Shown in pieces: positions 17,500-28,524 of a DNA stretch of 64,000 bases (position 1 is its first letter; each line of letters starts with the position of its first letter). This DNA comes from Mycobacterium marinum (GTDB lineage Bacteria > Actinomycetota > Actinomycetes > Mycobacteriales > Mycobacteriaceae), in NCBI RefSeq assembly GCF_003391395.1, contig NZ_CP024190.1, forward strand, positions 3,162,001-3,226,000. Direction: 5' to 3'. Made by a program: the position numbers and the translations under genes. The notes under the pieces are model-generated. The model did not search any database, was not told where the DNA came from, and worked only from the letters and a program-made list of their open reading frames with translations.

Positions 17500-19599
17500 G
17501 TGCACGTCCTGGTTACCGACGCCGCGGGAGCGATCGGGCGGCTAGTCACACGTCAGCTGATCGCTGCGGGACACACCGTAAGCGGTATATCTTCCCACCC
17601 ACACGACTACCTGGATCCCAACGTCGATTTTGTTTGCGCATCGCTACGCAACCCAGTGTTATTGGAGTTAGCCAGCGAAGCGGACGCGGTGATTCACCTC
17701 GCCCCTGTCGAGAAGGGCGCGCCGGGTGCCGCGGGCATCACTGGCTTGGCACACGTGAGCAACGCTGCGGCCCGCGCCGGCGCGCGGTTGCTGTTCGTGT
17801 CCCAGGCCGCGGGCTCGCCGGAGCTTTATCAACAAGCCGAGACACTGGTGTCGACCGGTTGGGCACCGAGTTTGGTCATCCGCATTGCACCGCCGGTCGG
17901 CCGCCAGCTCGACTGGATGGTGTGTCGCACGGTCGCGACCCTGATGCGCTCCAAGGTCTCCGCCCGGCCGATGCGGGTACTGCACCTCGACGATCTGGTC
18001 CGGTTCCTGGTTCTGGCGCTGGACACCGACCGCAATGGTGTCGTCGACCTGGCCACGCCCGACACCACAAACGTGGTCACCGCCTGGCGGCTGCTCGGAT
18101 CAGTCGACCCGCGGTTGCGGCCGCACCGGGTTCAAGGCTGGTCACAGTTGATCCCTGAGATGGATATCGCTGCAGCACAGGAAGATTGGAACTTTCAGTA
18201 CGGGTGGCAGGCCACCGATGCGATCGTCGATACCGGCCGTGGCCTGGTCGGGCGCAGACTAGATCCCGCCGGTGCGACCATCGGTTCGGCCCAGTTGGCG
18301 CTACCGGTGGAGCCGACACCGCGACTGACGCCCGCCGACGGGACCGCCCTGGATTCCGCGGCACCAGACGGGCTGGAGGGCGAGTTCGACGACCGGATCG
18401 ACCCGCGGTTCCCAGTCTTCAGCGCGGCCAGTCTCGCCGAGGCGCTGCCCGGGCCGCTGACCCCGATGACCCTGGACGTCCAGATGAGCGGGTTGCGCGC
18501 GGCGGGGCGAGCGATGGGCCAAGTGCTCGCCCTTGGCGACGTCGTCGCCGAGGAGTGGGGGAGCCGGGCTATCGCGGTGTTCGGACATCGCCCCTATGTT
18601 GGGGTGTCGGCCAATCTCGTCGCCGCGACCCAATTGCCCGGCTGGAATGAGCGAGCAGTCACCCAGCAAGCATTGGGGGGCAACACCCAGGTCACCGAGC
18701 TGCTGCCGTTCGGCCGGCCCCAGCTGACCGATGGACCCCTGCGGTCGGCGGCCAAGGTGCTGGTGACGGCGCGGTCGCTTTCCCTGTTACGTCATATCCG
18801 TGCTGATACGCAGGCTTACGTGACCGCGGCGGCTGACGAACACGTTGGCGCCGAGCAGCTCTCTACGCTGCCCGACGCCAGCCTGGAAGTTCGGATTAGG
18901 TTGTTACGGGACCGGATTCACCAAGGCTGGATCCTCACGGCGCTATGGGTCATCGATACAGGTGTTACCGCCGCAACGCTCGAGCACACCCGGGCCGGAA
19001 CCAGCGTCTCCGGTGTCGGTGTGATCATGGAAAGCGGCCGTATCGCCGCGGAGACCGCGGCGCTGACCGAAATCCTGCGCGCCGATGCTCCGTTGTGTGC
19101 GCTGGCCCGCGACGGCAACGTAGACAGCATCCGAGCCCTATCGGCATCAGCGGCCGCCGCACTTGACGCTACGGTTGCCCGGCTCGCGCATCGGGGTTGC
19201 GGCGAAGCGGAGCTGGCCAACCCGTCTTTCGGTGACGATCCGGCGCTGCTGCTGACAGCGGCGGCCAAAGCCGCAGCAGCACCCGCGACACCGGCGGCGG
19301 CGCCGACCTTGTCCCAGCGCTTGGCCGCCAGTGCCCGCGGTTCGCGCGAACTCGCCCATGACACCACCATCCGGTTCACCCACGACCTCCGGATGACTTT
19401 GCGCGAACTGGCATCTCGTCGGGTAACAGCCGATCTGATGGACACCATCGATGATGTCTACTACTTGACCGCCGACGAGTTGGTAACCATGCCGGCCGAT
19501 GCGCGGCTACGAATCAAGCGCCGACGCACCGAGCGGGAACGGTTACAGGCTCAGCACCCACCCGAAGTGATTGACGGCAACTGGAATCCCGCGCTTTGA
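17500..19599 (+). CDS. NAD-dependent epimerase-fold protein of the Rv1868 type
   Basis: A 699-residue protein. The N-terminal ~260 residues are an NAD(P)-binding epimerase-like domain (VLVTDAAGAIGRLVTRQL, then LASEADAVIHLAP). The remainder (about 300-699) is an Ala-rich helical region with blocks such as RAAGRAMGQVLALGDVVAEEW and VRIRLLRDRIHQGWILTALW that I cannot assign with confidence. GTG at 17500 was preferred to GTG 17491 because GGAGGTGA (17487-17494), a near-perfect anti-SD match, sits 5 nt before it; the resulting length equals my recollection of Rv1868. Function unknown. Confidence 0.85.
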   Translation: MHVLVTDAAGAIGRLVTRQLIAAGHTVSGISSHPHDYLDPNVDFVCASLRNPVLLELASEADAVIHLAPVEKGAPGAAGITGLAHVSNAAARAGARLLFVSQAAGSPELYQQAETLVSTGWAPSLVIRIAPPVGRQLDWMVCRTVATLMRSKVSARPMRVLHLDDLVRFLVLALDTDRNGVVDLATPDTTNVVTAWRLLGSVDPRLRPHRVQGWSQLIPEMDIAAAQEDWNFQYGWQATDAIVDTGRGLVGRRLDPAGATIGSAQLALPVEPTPRLTPADGTALDSAAPDGLEGEFDDRIDPRFPVFSAASLAEALPGPLTPMTLDVQMSGLRAAGRAMGQVLALGDVVAEEWGSRAIAVFGHRPYVGVSANLVAATQLPGWNERAVTQQALGGNTQVTELLPFGRPQLTDGPLRSAAKVLVTARSLSLLRHIRADTQAYVTAAADEHVGAEQLSTLPDASLEVRIRLLRDRIHQGWILTALWVIDTGVTAATLEHTRAGTSVSGVGVIMESGRIAAETAALTEILRADAPLCALARDGNVDSIRALSASAAAALDATVARLAHRGCGEAELANPSFGDDPALLLTAAAKAAAAPATPAAAPTLSQRLAASARGSRELAHDTTIRFTHDLRMTLRELASRRVTADLMDTIDDVYYLTADELVTMPADARLRIKRRRTERERLQAQHPPEVIDGNWNPAL

Positions 19600-19658
19600 C
19601 ATCGTCGCGGACATTCCAGACACCGCCCGGGTGATCCATCAATCCGGCGATCGCAACG

Positions 19659-19679
19659 GTGGGCCCTTGGCGCGCCCAC
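19659..19679. terminator. Weak hairpin between convergent genes
   Basis: GTGGGC and GCCCAC arms (6 bp, 9-nt loop) sit between the convergent Rv1868-like and YdcZ-like genes. A possible bidirectional terminator, but short. Confidence 0.3.
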
Positions 19680-19700
19680 GGCCACCAGGACGGTCGCCCG

Positions 19701-20147
19701 CTAGAACTTGGCAACCAATACCACCCCGCAAACCAGGAACGCACCGCCGAGGGCCCGCCACAGGGTGAGCGGATGAGCGTCCACCCGGAGCCAGCCGAAA
19801 TGATCGATCAGTAACGACATGATGAGTGCTGCTGTGACCGTGACCCCAATGAACGTGCCCGCGCCCACCTTGTTGACCAATGTCAGGCCCGCATACACCT
19901 GCACCGCTCCGACGAGGCCGCCGACCACGGCCCACCACGGCATCGAGGCGATGTCCTTGGTGGTGGGTAGCGGGTTGGGCATGATGAGGAATGCGCCCAC
20001 GAAAAATATCGTGATCAGCGCAAACGAAATCGCTGATGCCAGCCATGGGTTGATCATGTGTTTGTACAGTTGCCCATTCATCGCAGCTCCACATGTCTGT
20101 AGAGCTCCGCCCAGGATGATGAACGGGATAATCCAGCCTGCACTCAT
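19701..20147 (-). CDS. YdcZ/DUF606-family DMT membrane protein
   Basis: A 148-residue integral membrane protein with about five hydrophobic helices, matching the DUF606/YdcZ branch of the drug/metabolite transporter superfamily. The typical core is PWWAVVGGLVGAVQVYAGLTLVNKVGAG followed by LIMSLLIDHFGWL. ATG 20147 follows an AGGAG box, so the longer GTG start at 20162, which overlaps that box, was rejected. Substrate unknown; members usually work as pairs or homodimers. Confidence 0.8.
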   Translation of the reverse strand: MSAGWIIPFIILGGALQTCGAAMNGQLYKHMINPWLASAISFALITIFFVGAFLIMPNPLPTTKDIASMPWWAVVGGLVGAVQVYAGLTLVNKVGAGTFIGVTVTAALIMSLLIDHFGWLRVDAHPLTLWRALGGAFLVCGVVLVAKF

Positions 20148-20270
20148 AACTCTCCTAACCACTGCACTACTCGGCTGCCCTCGGTCGTATGATTCCTCAC
20201 GGCAACACTAGGGGCTCACCGCCGGCGGCGCTTCGCGGCAACGGAGGCCAGGGCGTGGGTTCCGCGCTCG

Positions 20271-20603
20271 TTACTTGGGCGGCATCGTGCGCACGTAGCC
20301 CACGGCGCGGTCCACCCAACTCTGAAGCTGACGTTTGGTTTTGACGCCTTGGCTGGCCACTTGCAGCCAGCGGCGGGTTTCGCGTCCGGCCATGACCATG
20401 GGGCTGACGTGATCACGCTCGAGCAGCTTGTCGGCGTCTTCCGGCGGCACTCTGACCAATAGTCCGCCCTGCCCGCTGACGGCAACGGCCATGTGCCCGC
20501 TGATGAGAAATGCAAGCCCGCCGAACATGCGCATTTCATCCACGCCGGGCTGTCGAGCCAGCAACTCACGGATCCGGTCGGCCAGGCCGGTGTCATAGGC
20601 CAT
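20271..20603 (-). CDS. TfoX/Sxy N-terminal domain protein
   Basis: A 110-residue protein consisting of only the TfoX N-terminal domain: MFGGLAFLISGHMAVAVSGQGGLLVRV is the diagnostic stretch and the C-terminal TfoX domain is absent. Actinobacterial stand-alone copies have no proven competence role. It starts 2 nt after the stop of the deazaflavin-type nitroreductase gene, so the two form an operon. Confidence 0.82.
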   Translation of the reverse strand: MAYDTGLADRIRELLARQPGVDEMRMFGGLAFLISGHMAVAVSGQGGLLVRVPPEDADKLLERDHVSPMVMAGRETRRWLQVASQGVKTKRQLQSWVDRAVGYVRTMPPK

Positions 20604-20605
20604 GG

Positions 20606-20995
20606 TCAGTCCAAATCCACCCGGATGCTCAGCAACTCGCTACCGATCGCCCGAACGACCGCGCTGTTGAGCCGGGGCAGGTTGCCCAGCCGCCGTAGCG
20701 GGTCGTCGTCGGGCAATAGGTGAGCGGTTCCGCTTCGCCACTCGCCGTCAAGGCGCACCCGAACCGCTGGGTTGGCCTTGATATTGCGAACGTAATCCGA
20801 ATGCTCGCCGTGTTCGGAGACCATCCAGAACTGGTTGTCCACCAACTTGCCGCCCACCGCGGTGTGGCGGGGTTGTCCGCTCTTGCGACCGATGGTTTCC
20901 AGCATGGTCACCGGCAATTGTCTGCCGATCGGATTGACCACAAGTTTTTGCATGCGATGGACTACTCGGCGTTTGAGATCCCGAAGCTCGGCCAT
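20606..20995 (-). CDS. Deazaflavin (F420)-dependent nitroreductase family protein
   Basis: A 129-residue member of the mycobacterial Ddn/DUF385 (FDOR-A) family, which uses reduced F420 to reduce quinones or nitro compounds. Typical features are VTMLETIGRKSGQPRHTAVGGKLVDNQFWMVSEHG and the DYVRNIKANPAVRVRL block. Native substrates of most paralogues are unknown. First gene of a two-gene unit with the TfoX-domain protein. Confidence 0.82.
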   Translation of the reverse strand: MAELRDLKRRVVHRMQKLVVNPIGRQLPVTMLETIGRKSGQPRHTAVGGKLVDNQFWMVSEHGEHSDYVRNIKANPAVRVRLDGEWRSGTAHLLPDDDPLRRLGNLPRLNSAVVRAIGSELLSIRVDLD

Positions 20996-21044
20996 GTCCC
21001 TGATTGTGCAGGAGACCGCACGGCACCGCTAGCACCGAGCGCCG

Positions 21045-21082
21045 CGCTGGGGTGACGCTCAGTGTCGACGGTCACCCCAGCG
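21045..21082 (-). terminator. Terminator hairpin after lon
   Basis: CGCTGGGGTGAC (21045-21056) and GTCACCCCAGCG (21071-21082) form a perfect 12-bp stem with a 14-nt loop, beginning 18 nt after the lon stop codon. No T-tract. Confidence 0.6.
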
Positions 21083-21099
21083 TGGCATTGGCGACGGTG

Positions 21100-23442
<2,343 letters not shown>

Positions 23443-23473
23443 CAATCCTCCAATGGCTAGGTCTATTGCGCTT

Positions 23474-23499
23474 AACCCAGCTGTCGGGCGTTTTGTTCC
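23474..23499 (-). promoter_or_regulatory. SigH/SigE-type promoter upstream of lon
   Basis: Read on the minus strand, GGAAC (23499-23495) is followed after 18 nt by GTT (23476-23474). This is the GGAAC-N17/18-GTT layout of mycobacterial SigH/SigE promoters. It lies 31 nt upstream of the lon start. Spacing and position fit; activity is inferred. Confidence 0.45.
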
Positions 23500-23545
23500 C
23501 CGGTGCCCGCCGATGGCTGATTCCGCCGAACTTGAGCGCACAGCC

Positions 23546-24790
23546 TCACGTCGGCAGAGGTATGGGCCCCAGTCGCTGCAACTGCGTCACATGCTTGGCC
23601 GAGAGTTCTTCCAGGCAGGTCACCCCCAGCAGCCGCATGGTCCGGGAGACGCCGGCGGACAGGATCTCGATCGCGCGTTTGACCCCCGCTTCGCCACCAG
23701 CCATCAGCCCATACAGGTACGCCCGCCCAATCAGCGTGCACCGCGCACCGAGCGCGATCGCGGCGACGATATCGGCACCGGACATGATGCCGGTGTCCAC
23801 CACGATCTCGGTGTCCTTGCCCAGCTCGCGGGCAACCAGGGGCAACAGGTGGAACGGCACCGGCGCACGATCGAGTTGGCGACCGCCATGATTGGACAAC
23901 ACGATGCCGTCGGCCCCGCGTTCCACCACCGCGCGGGCATCGTCGAGGGTCTGGATCCCCTTGACGACCAGCTTGCCTGGCCATTGGGCCTTCATCCACT
24001 CCAGGTCGTCGAAGGTGACGCTGGGATCGAACATGGTGTTCAGATACTCGCCGACGGTGCCCGACCAGCGATCCAGCGATGCGAAGGCCAGCGGCTCGGT
24101 GGTCAGCAGGTCGAACCACCAATGTGGGTGCGGCAGTGCGTCAAGCACCGTTCGTAGCGTCAAGGCCGGCGGTATCGACATGCCGTTGCGGACATCGCGT
24201 AGCCGCGCACCCGCAACCGGAACGTCCACGGTGACCAGCATGGTGTCGAATCCCGCGTCCGCTGCGCGTTTGACCAACGCCATCGAACGGTCCCGGTCCC
24301 GCCACATGTACAGCTGAAACCATTTGCGACCCTGGGGAACAGCCGCCTGCAGATCCTCTATTGCGCAGGTGGCCAGAGTCGACATGGAAAACGGGATCCC
24401 GGCCTCGGCGGCCGCCCTCGCACCGGCGATCTCGCCCTCGGTGTGCATCAATCGAGTGAACCCGGTCGGCGCGATACCGAAGGGCAACGCGACCGGCTTG
24501 CCAAAGACGTCCCAGCCGGTACGCACACTCGTGACATCGCGCAGGATCGTCGGGTGAAATTCGATATCGCGGAAAGCCTGCCGGGCACGCTCGATCGACA
24601 GTTCGTCCTCGGCTGCACCGTCGGTGTAGTCGAACGCCGCTCTGGGGGTACGCCGTTTCGCGACACGGCGCAGGTCCTCGATGGTTAGGGCGGCTTCCAG
24701 ACGGCGCTTGGTGCGGTTGAACTGGGGCCTCTTGAACTGCATCAGGGGTGCCAGGTCACCCACCCTCGGAAGCCTGCGATCAACAGCCAT
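23546..24790 (-). CDS. lldD2: L-lactate dehydrogenase LldD2 (FMN-dependent)
   Basis: FMN-dependent alpha-hydroxyacid dehydrogenase of 414 residues, oxidising L-lactate to pyruvate and feeding electrons to the respiratory chain. Family features are FDYTDGAAEDELSIERARQAF, PFGIAPTGFTRLMH, FQLYMWRDR and the active-site SNHGGRQLDRAP. A VVDTGIMSGADIVAAIALGA barrel end follows. The length equals M. tuberculosis LldD2 (Rv1872c), the lactate-utilising paralogue. On the minus strand directly upstream of lon, with a 103-nt gap holding the lon promoter. Confidence 0.93.
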   Translation of the reverse strand: MAVDRRLPRVGDLAPLMQFKRPQFNRTKRRLEAALTIEDLRRVAKRRTPRAAFDYTDGAAEDELSIERARQAFRDIEFHPTILRDVTSVRTGWDVFGKPVALPFGIAPTGFTRLMHTEGEIAGARAAAEAGIPFSMSTLATCAIEDLQAAVPQGRKWFQLYMWRDRDRSMALVKRAADAGFDTMLVTVDVPVAGARLRDVRNGMSIPPALTLRTVLDALPHPHWWFDLLTTEPLAFASLDRWSGTVGEYLNTMFDPSVTFDDLEWMKAQWPGKLVVKGIQTLDDARAVVERGADGIVLSNHGGRQLDRAPVPFHLLPLVARELGKDTEIVVDTGIMSGADIVAAIALGARCTLIGRAYLYGLMAGGEAGVKRAIEILSAGVSRTMRLLGVTCLEELSAKHVTQLQRLGPIPLPT

Positions 24791-24881
24791 CAGCGCCTGC
24801 GCTCATCCGTGCTCATTCGCGTCATCTAACCAGTGTATCAACGTGGTCGGATGGACTCGACAAGACATCCCTTTGACCTGA

Positions 24882-24952
24882 AGCGATTCGTCGAGGCTCT
24901 CGCTGCTACGCCCGCCGGCTCGACCCGCTGACGCTGGCGCAGCTGAATCGCT
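24882..24952 (-). other. Nested inverted repeats downstream of the GH13 gene
   Basis: AGCGATTC (24882-24889) pairs with GAATCGCT (24945-24952), and just inside, GTCGAG (24890-24895) pairs with CTCGAC (24919-24924). The outer right arm touches the GH13 stop codon. The element could be a terminator for the GH13 operon or structured leader DNA of lldD2. Confidence 0.4.
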
Positions 24953-26258
24953 AGGCGGGTTGCAGGATCCGCCAGCCGTGCCCCTCGACGAGCACCTCGT
25001 CGGTGACCTCCTGGGGCGGCGCGGCAGATCCGGCAAGCACCTCAGCGCGAGGGATGCCAAGTTCCGGCAGACTCATCCGAAGCGGCTCATCGTCTGCGTT
25101 GAGTATGACCACTAGTGCGTTGTCGGCGCTGCGGGTCTGGTAGACGTACTGGCGGTTGCGCAATCGTAGTGCGCTGGTGGAGGCCGTGTGTAGCCATGGA
25201 TAGCGGCGGCGTAGCCCGACCAGGTACTGGTGCAACGCCCAGACCGACGCCTGGTCGTGAGTCAATTGTATTGGGGGAGAGCCGAATTCCGGGCGTATCG
25301 CGTCGTCACCGCCGTAGCGCTCTTCCTTGACGGCACGCCAGCCGAATTCGTCACCGGCGTAGATGCTCGGAATTCCACCGACAGTCATCAGAATCACCAG
25401 CGCATGGGCTAGGTGCTCGGGACGTTCGAGGCGGCTGGCGATCCGGGTGACGTCGTGATTGCCGATGAAGGTCAGCGGGGCAAAGCTGGCGACAAACTCG
25501 TTGTGCCGCTGTAGCGCCCAGTCCAGCTCGAAGAAGTTGCCGTCGTTGAGACCGCTCCAGATCGCCTTCCAAAGTTCGTACTGAGTCACCGAGTCGAAAC
25601 CGGCGCCCTGCACCGCGGCGGCATAGTCTCCGTGAATTATCTCGCCGACAAACCAGGCCTGCGGATATCGGTCCCGCACTCGGGGCAGGACCTTCGCCCA
25701 GAACTGTTGCGGCACCGCGTAGGCCGCATCCAGGCGCCAGCCATCGGCACCGCGTTGCAGCCAGTGCGCCATGACATCGACGACGTAGTCGGCCACCTCC
25801 GGGTTGGCATGGTTGAGTGTGATGAGCTCCGAATGTCCCTCGAAGGTACGGAAATTGCCTGCTCGGCCACGAAACCAGCCTGCGGAGGGCGGGTCGTCAG
25901 CGGCGTGGCGATAGCGTTGGAAATCCACACCGACGTGGTTGAAAACGCCGTCGAGCAGCACCCGCAGTCCACGCCGATGCGCCTCGGCGACGAGGTGGTC
26001 GAAATCACCCTCGTCGCCGAGGCGAGGATCGATGCGGAAATGGTCGGTGGTGTCGTAACCATGGGTACGCGAGTCGAAAATCGGCCCCAGGGCAACCCCG
26101 GATGCGCCCAACTCGACGGCGTGATCAAACCAGCCAACGAGGCGCCGTAGTCGGTGCTCTCCCGGAACAGGTGGCTGATGGGCGGGAAAAGCACCGACGA
26201 AGCCCAGGGGATAGACCTGCCACCAGATCGCGTGCTGCACCCAGGTGGGCTTACTCAC
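24951..26258 (-). CDS. GH13 alpha-amylase family glycoside hydrolase
   Basis: Cytoplasmic (no signal peptide) GH13 enzyme of about 435 residues acting on alpha-glucosidic bonds. Conserved regions I-IV are LLDGVFNHVG, DGWRLDAAY (nucleophile Asp), FVGEIIHGDY (acid/base Glu) and FIGNHDVTR (third acidic residue). GTG 26258 was chosen because it begins 10 nt after the ahpD stop and immediately before KPTWVQHAIWWQVYP. The longer frame to 26318 overlaps ahpD. It lies at the end of an ahpC-ahpD unit, an unusual neighbour. Specificity (alpha-glucosidase, amylase or trehalose-related) cannot be decided here. Confidence 0.86.
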   Translation of the reverse strand: MSKPTWVQHAIWWQVYPLGFVGAFPAHQPPVPGEHRLRRLVGWFDHAVELGASGVALGPIFDSRTHGYDTTDHFRIDPRLGDEGDFDHLVAEAHRRGLRVLLDGVFNHVGVDFQRYRHAADDPPSAGWFRGRAGNFRTFEGHSELITLNHANPEVADYVVDVMAHWLQRGADGWRLDAAYAVPQQFWAKVLPRVRDRYPQAWFVGEIIHGDYAAAVQGAGFDSVTQYELWKAIWSGLNDGNFFELDWALQRHNEFVASFAPLTFIGNHDVTRIASRLERPEHLAHALVILMTVGGIPSIYAGDEFGWRAVKEERYGGDDAIRPEFGSPPIQLTHDQASVWALHQYLVGLRRRYPWLHTASTSALRLRNRQYVYQTRSADNALVVILNADDEPLRMSLPELGIPRAEVLAGSAAPPQEVTDEVLVEGHGWRILQPA

Positions 26259-26268
26259 GGCGCAACGA

Positions 26269-26805
26269 TCAGCCGACGGCCGCCAGCGTCTGTGCAGCGG
26301 TGAGCGCTTGTGCCACACCGCAGACGATAGCCGCCGCCTTCAGCGCCTCCAACACCGCCTCGCGGCCCACACCCGCCTCACGCAGCGTGTGCTCGTGGGC
26401 CACGACGCAATGGGAGCACCCATTGACCGACGACACGGCAAAGGACCAGAGCTCGAAATTCGCCTTGTCCACGCCCGGGTTGGCGATGATGTTCATCCGC
26501 AATCCGGCACGCAGATCGTCGTACTGGCCCTCGAGGAAGCCGCGCCCCCGATAGAACACGTTGTTCATGCCCATGATCGACACGGCTCCCAGCGCCGCCT
26601 GGTACGCCTGCGCAGACAGATTGTCAGCCGCCTCCGCACCGATCTCGGCCAGCACCTGCGCATTGCGAGTCGCTGCGGCGCTCGCCAAAAGCGTGCCCCA
26701 GAGCTGTTCTTCGTCCAGCACCGTAGTGCGGCTGATCGAGCCCAGGTTCAGCTTGAGATCTTTGGCGTACTCAGGCAACGCTGCCTTGAGGTTTTCGATA
26801 CTCAT
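26269..26805 (-). CDS. ahpD: Alkylhydroperoxidase AhpD
   Basis: A 178-residue AhpD, the lipoamide-linked reductant and peroxidase partner of AhpC. The CXXC catalytic pair is Cys130 and Cys133 in NGCSHCVVAHEHTLREAG, numbered as in M. tuberculosis AhpD, followed by the supporting histidine. It lies 40 nt downstream of ahpC and upstream of a GH13 gene on the same strand. Part of the OxyR peroxide-defence operon. Confidence 0.95.
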   Translation of the reverse strand: MSIENLKAALPEYAKDLKLNLGSISRTTVLDEEQLWGTLLASAAATRNAQVLAEIGAEAADNLSAQAYQAALGAVSIMGMNNVFYRGRGFLEGQYDDLRAGLRMNIIANPGVDKANFELWSFAVSSVNGCSHCVVAHEHTLREAGVGREAVLEALKAAAIVCGVAQALTAAQTLAAVG

Positions 26806-26845
26806 GTCTTCTCCGTCCGGTCCTCAGTCTCTGACCAAGCCCCGA

Positions 26846-27433
26846 CTACGCCGAAGCCTTCAGCAGCTCGCCGGCGTCCAGCGTCGGGTCACCCTTGCGC
26901 CAGTTGCAGGCACACAGCTCGTCGGACTGCAGGGCGTCGAGCACACGGAGCACCTCGTCGACGTTGCGGCCGACAGATCCAGCGGTGGCCGAGACGAACT
27001 GAATCTCGTTGTTGGGGTCGACGATGAAGGTCACCCGGTCCGCGACACCATCGGCGTTGAGCACACCGGTCGCCGCCACCAGCTCCCGCTTGATGTCGGC
27101 AAGCATCGGGAAGGGCAGGTTCTTGAGGTCGTCGTGCTGCGCACGCCACTGGAAGTGCACGAACTCGCTGTCGATCGAGACACCCAGGACCTGCGCGTCG
27201 CGGTCCTCGAACTCGTCGTTGAGCTTGCCGAAGGCGGCAATCTCGGTCGGGCACACGAAGGTGAAGTCCTTGGGCCAGAAGAACACGACCCGCCACTTGC
27301 CCGCGTGGTCGTCACTGGTCACGGTCTTGAAGTAGTCACCGGGCTGCTTGGCGTCGACCTTGGACAGATCGCCACCGATCAACGCAGTCAGGCTGTAGGC
27401 GGGAAACTGTTGGCCGATGGTCAGCAGGGACAT
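26846..27433 (-). CDS. ahpC: Alkyl hydroperoxide reductase AhpC
   Basis: A 195-residue 2-Cys peroxiredoxin reducing peroxides and peroxynitrite. The peroxidatic Cys61 is in FTFVCPTEIAAF; the resolving cysteines near 174-176 are in ELCACNWRKGD. The ATG at 27433 follows AGGAGAG and gives exactly the mycobacterial length; the longer frame was rejected. It is divergent from oxyR with a 121-nt control region, the ancestral mycobacterial arrangement, and here oxyR is intact. Confidence 0.96.
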   Translation of the reverse strand: MSLLTIGQQFPAYSLTALIGGDLSKVDAKQPGDYFKTVTSDDHAGKWRVVFFWPKDFTFVCPTEIAAFGKLNDEFEDRDAQVLGVSIDSEFVHFQWRAQHDDLKNLPFPMLADIKRELVAATGVLNADGVADRVTFIVDPNNEIQFVSATAGSVGRNVDEVLRVLDALQSDELCACNWRKGDPTLDAGELLKASA

Positions 27434-27548
27434 AACTCTCCTCATTTTCGATTTTTCGCTTTTCGGTATTCCGCACATGGCTTTTGGAGCCCACACCATG
27501 TTGCCTGCAGAAGACTGTTAGGTAAAGGTGATGCTTGCCACTATATTG

Positions 27549-27563
27549 ATCGGTATGACCGAT
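27549..27563. promoter_or_regulatory. OxyR operator overlapping the oxyR start codon
   Basis: ATCGGT-ATG-ACCGAT is a perfect 6+6 inverted repeat centred on the oxyR ATG (27555-27557). It matches the ATC-N9-GAT type of site known for mycobacterial oxyR-ahpC control regions. It would serve autoregulation and ahpC activation from the opposite side. Confidence 0.7.
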
Positions 27564-28490
27564 AAGAGCTATCAGCCCACCTTGGCCGGGTTGCGCGCGT
27601 TCGTCGCGGTAGCGGAAAAACAGCATTTCGGTAGCGCGGCAAATGCTCTCGGCGTCAGTCAGTCGACGTTGTCGCAGGCGTTGGCGGCACTGGAGGCCGG
27701 ACTCAACCTTCACCTCGTCGAACGATCGACCAGGCGGGTTTTCTTGACGACCGAGGGCAGATCGCTGCTACCTCACGCCCAGGCCGCGGTGGAAGCCGTG
27801 GAAGCCTTCACCACAGCCGCTGCGGGAGAGGCGGATCCGCTCAACGGCAGCATCCGGTTCGGCATCATCCCCACCGTTGCTCCGTATGTGCTGCCCACGG
27901 TGCTAGCCGGGCTGACCCGGCGTCTGCCCACCCTGACTGTACGAGTGATTGAAGACCAGACCGAGCGTCTGCTGACCGCCCTGCGCGAAGGTTCACTCGA
28001 TACGGCCCTGATCGCGCTGCCCGCCGACTATCGCGGTCTCACGGAAATGCCGATCTATGAAGAGGATTTCGTGCTCGCGCTACCGCCTGGGCATCCGATG
28101 GCGGACCGGCACGGAGTCCCTGTCGCGGCACTGTCCGAGTTGCCGCTGCTGTTGCTCGATGAGGGGCACTGCCTGCGCGACCAGGCTCTGGATGTCTGCC
28201 AGAACGCCGGCGTCCGGGCTGAGCTTGCCGATACCCGGGCAGCTTCGCTGGCGACCGCCGTCCAATGCGTAAACGGCGGCCTGGGCGTAACACTGATCCC
28301 ACAGAGCGCGGTGTCCGTCGAGGCTGCGCGTAGCCGCGTCGGCCTCGCGCACTTTGCCGCGCCCACTCCGGGGCGACGCATCGGTCTGGTCTACCGCGCG
28401 TCCAGCGGTCGCGACGAGGCCTATCGGCAGCTTGCGGCAATCATGGGCGAATCGATCGGCAACGAACAGCAGGTGCGCCTGGTCAACTGA
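27555..28490 (+). CDS. oxyR: Peroxide-sensing LysR-type regulator OxyR
   Basis: A 311-residue LysR-family regulator. The N-terminal helix-turn-helix is [35 protein letters not shown]. The effector domain carries the redox cysteines Cys206 (DEGHCLRDQ) and Cys215 (LDVCQNAG), nine residues apart as in E. coli OxyR 199/208. It activates ahpCD on oxidation. The start MTDKSYQP sits inside the operator palindrome; the nine codons upstream in frame are unlikely to be used. In M. tuberculosis this gene is broken; here the frame is intact. Confidence 0.94.
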
Positions 28491-28524
28491 GCCTGCGGGG
28501 GTAGGTTCGGCCTATGGAGGACCT

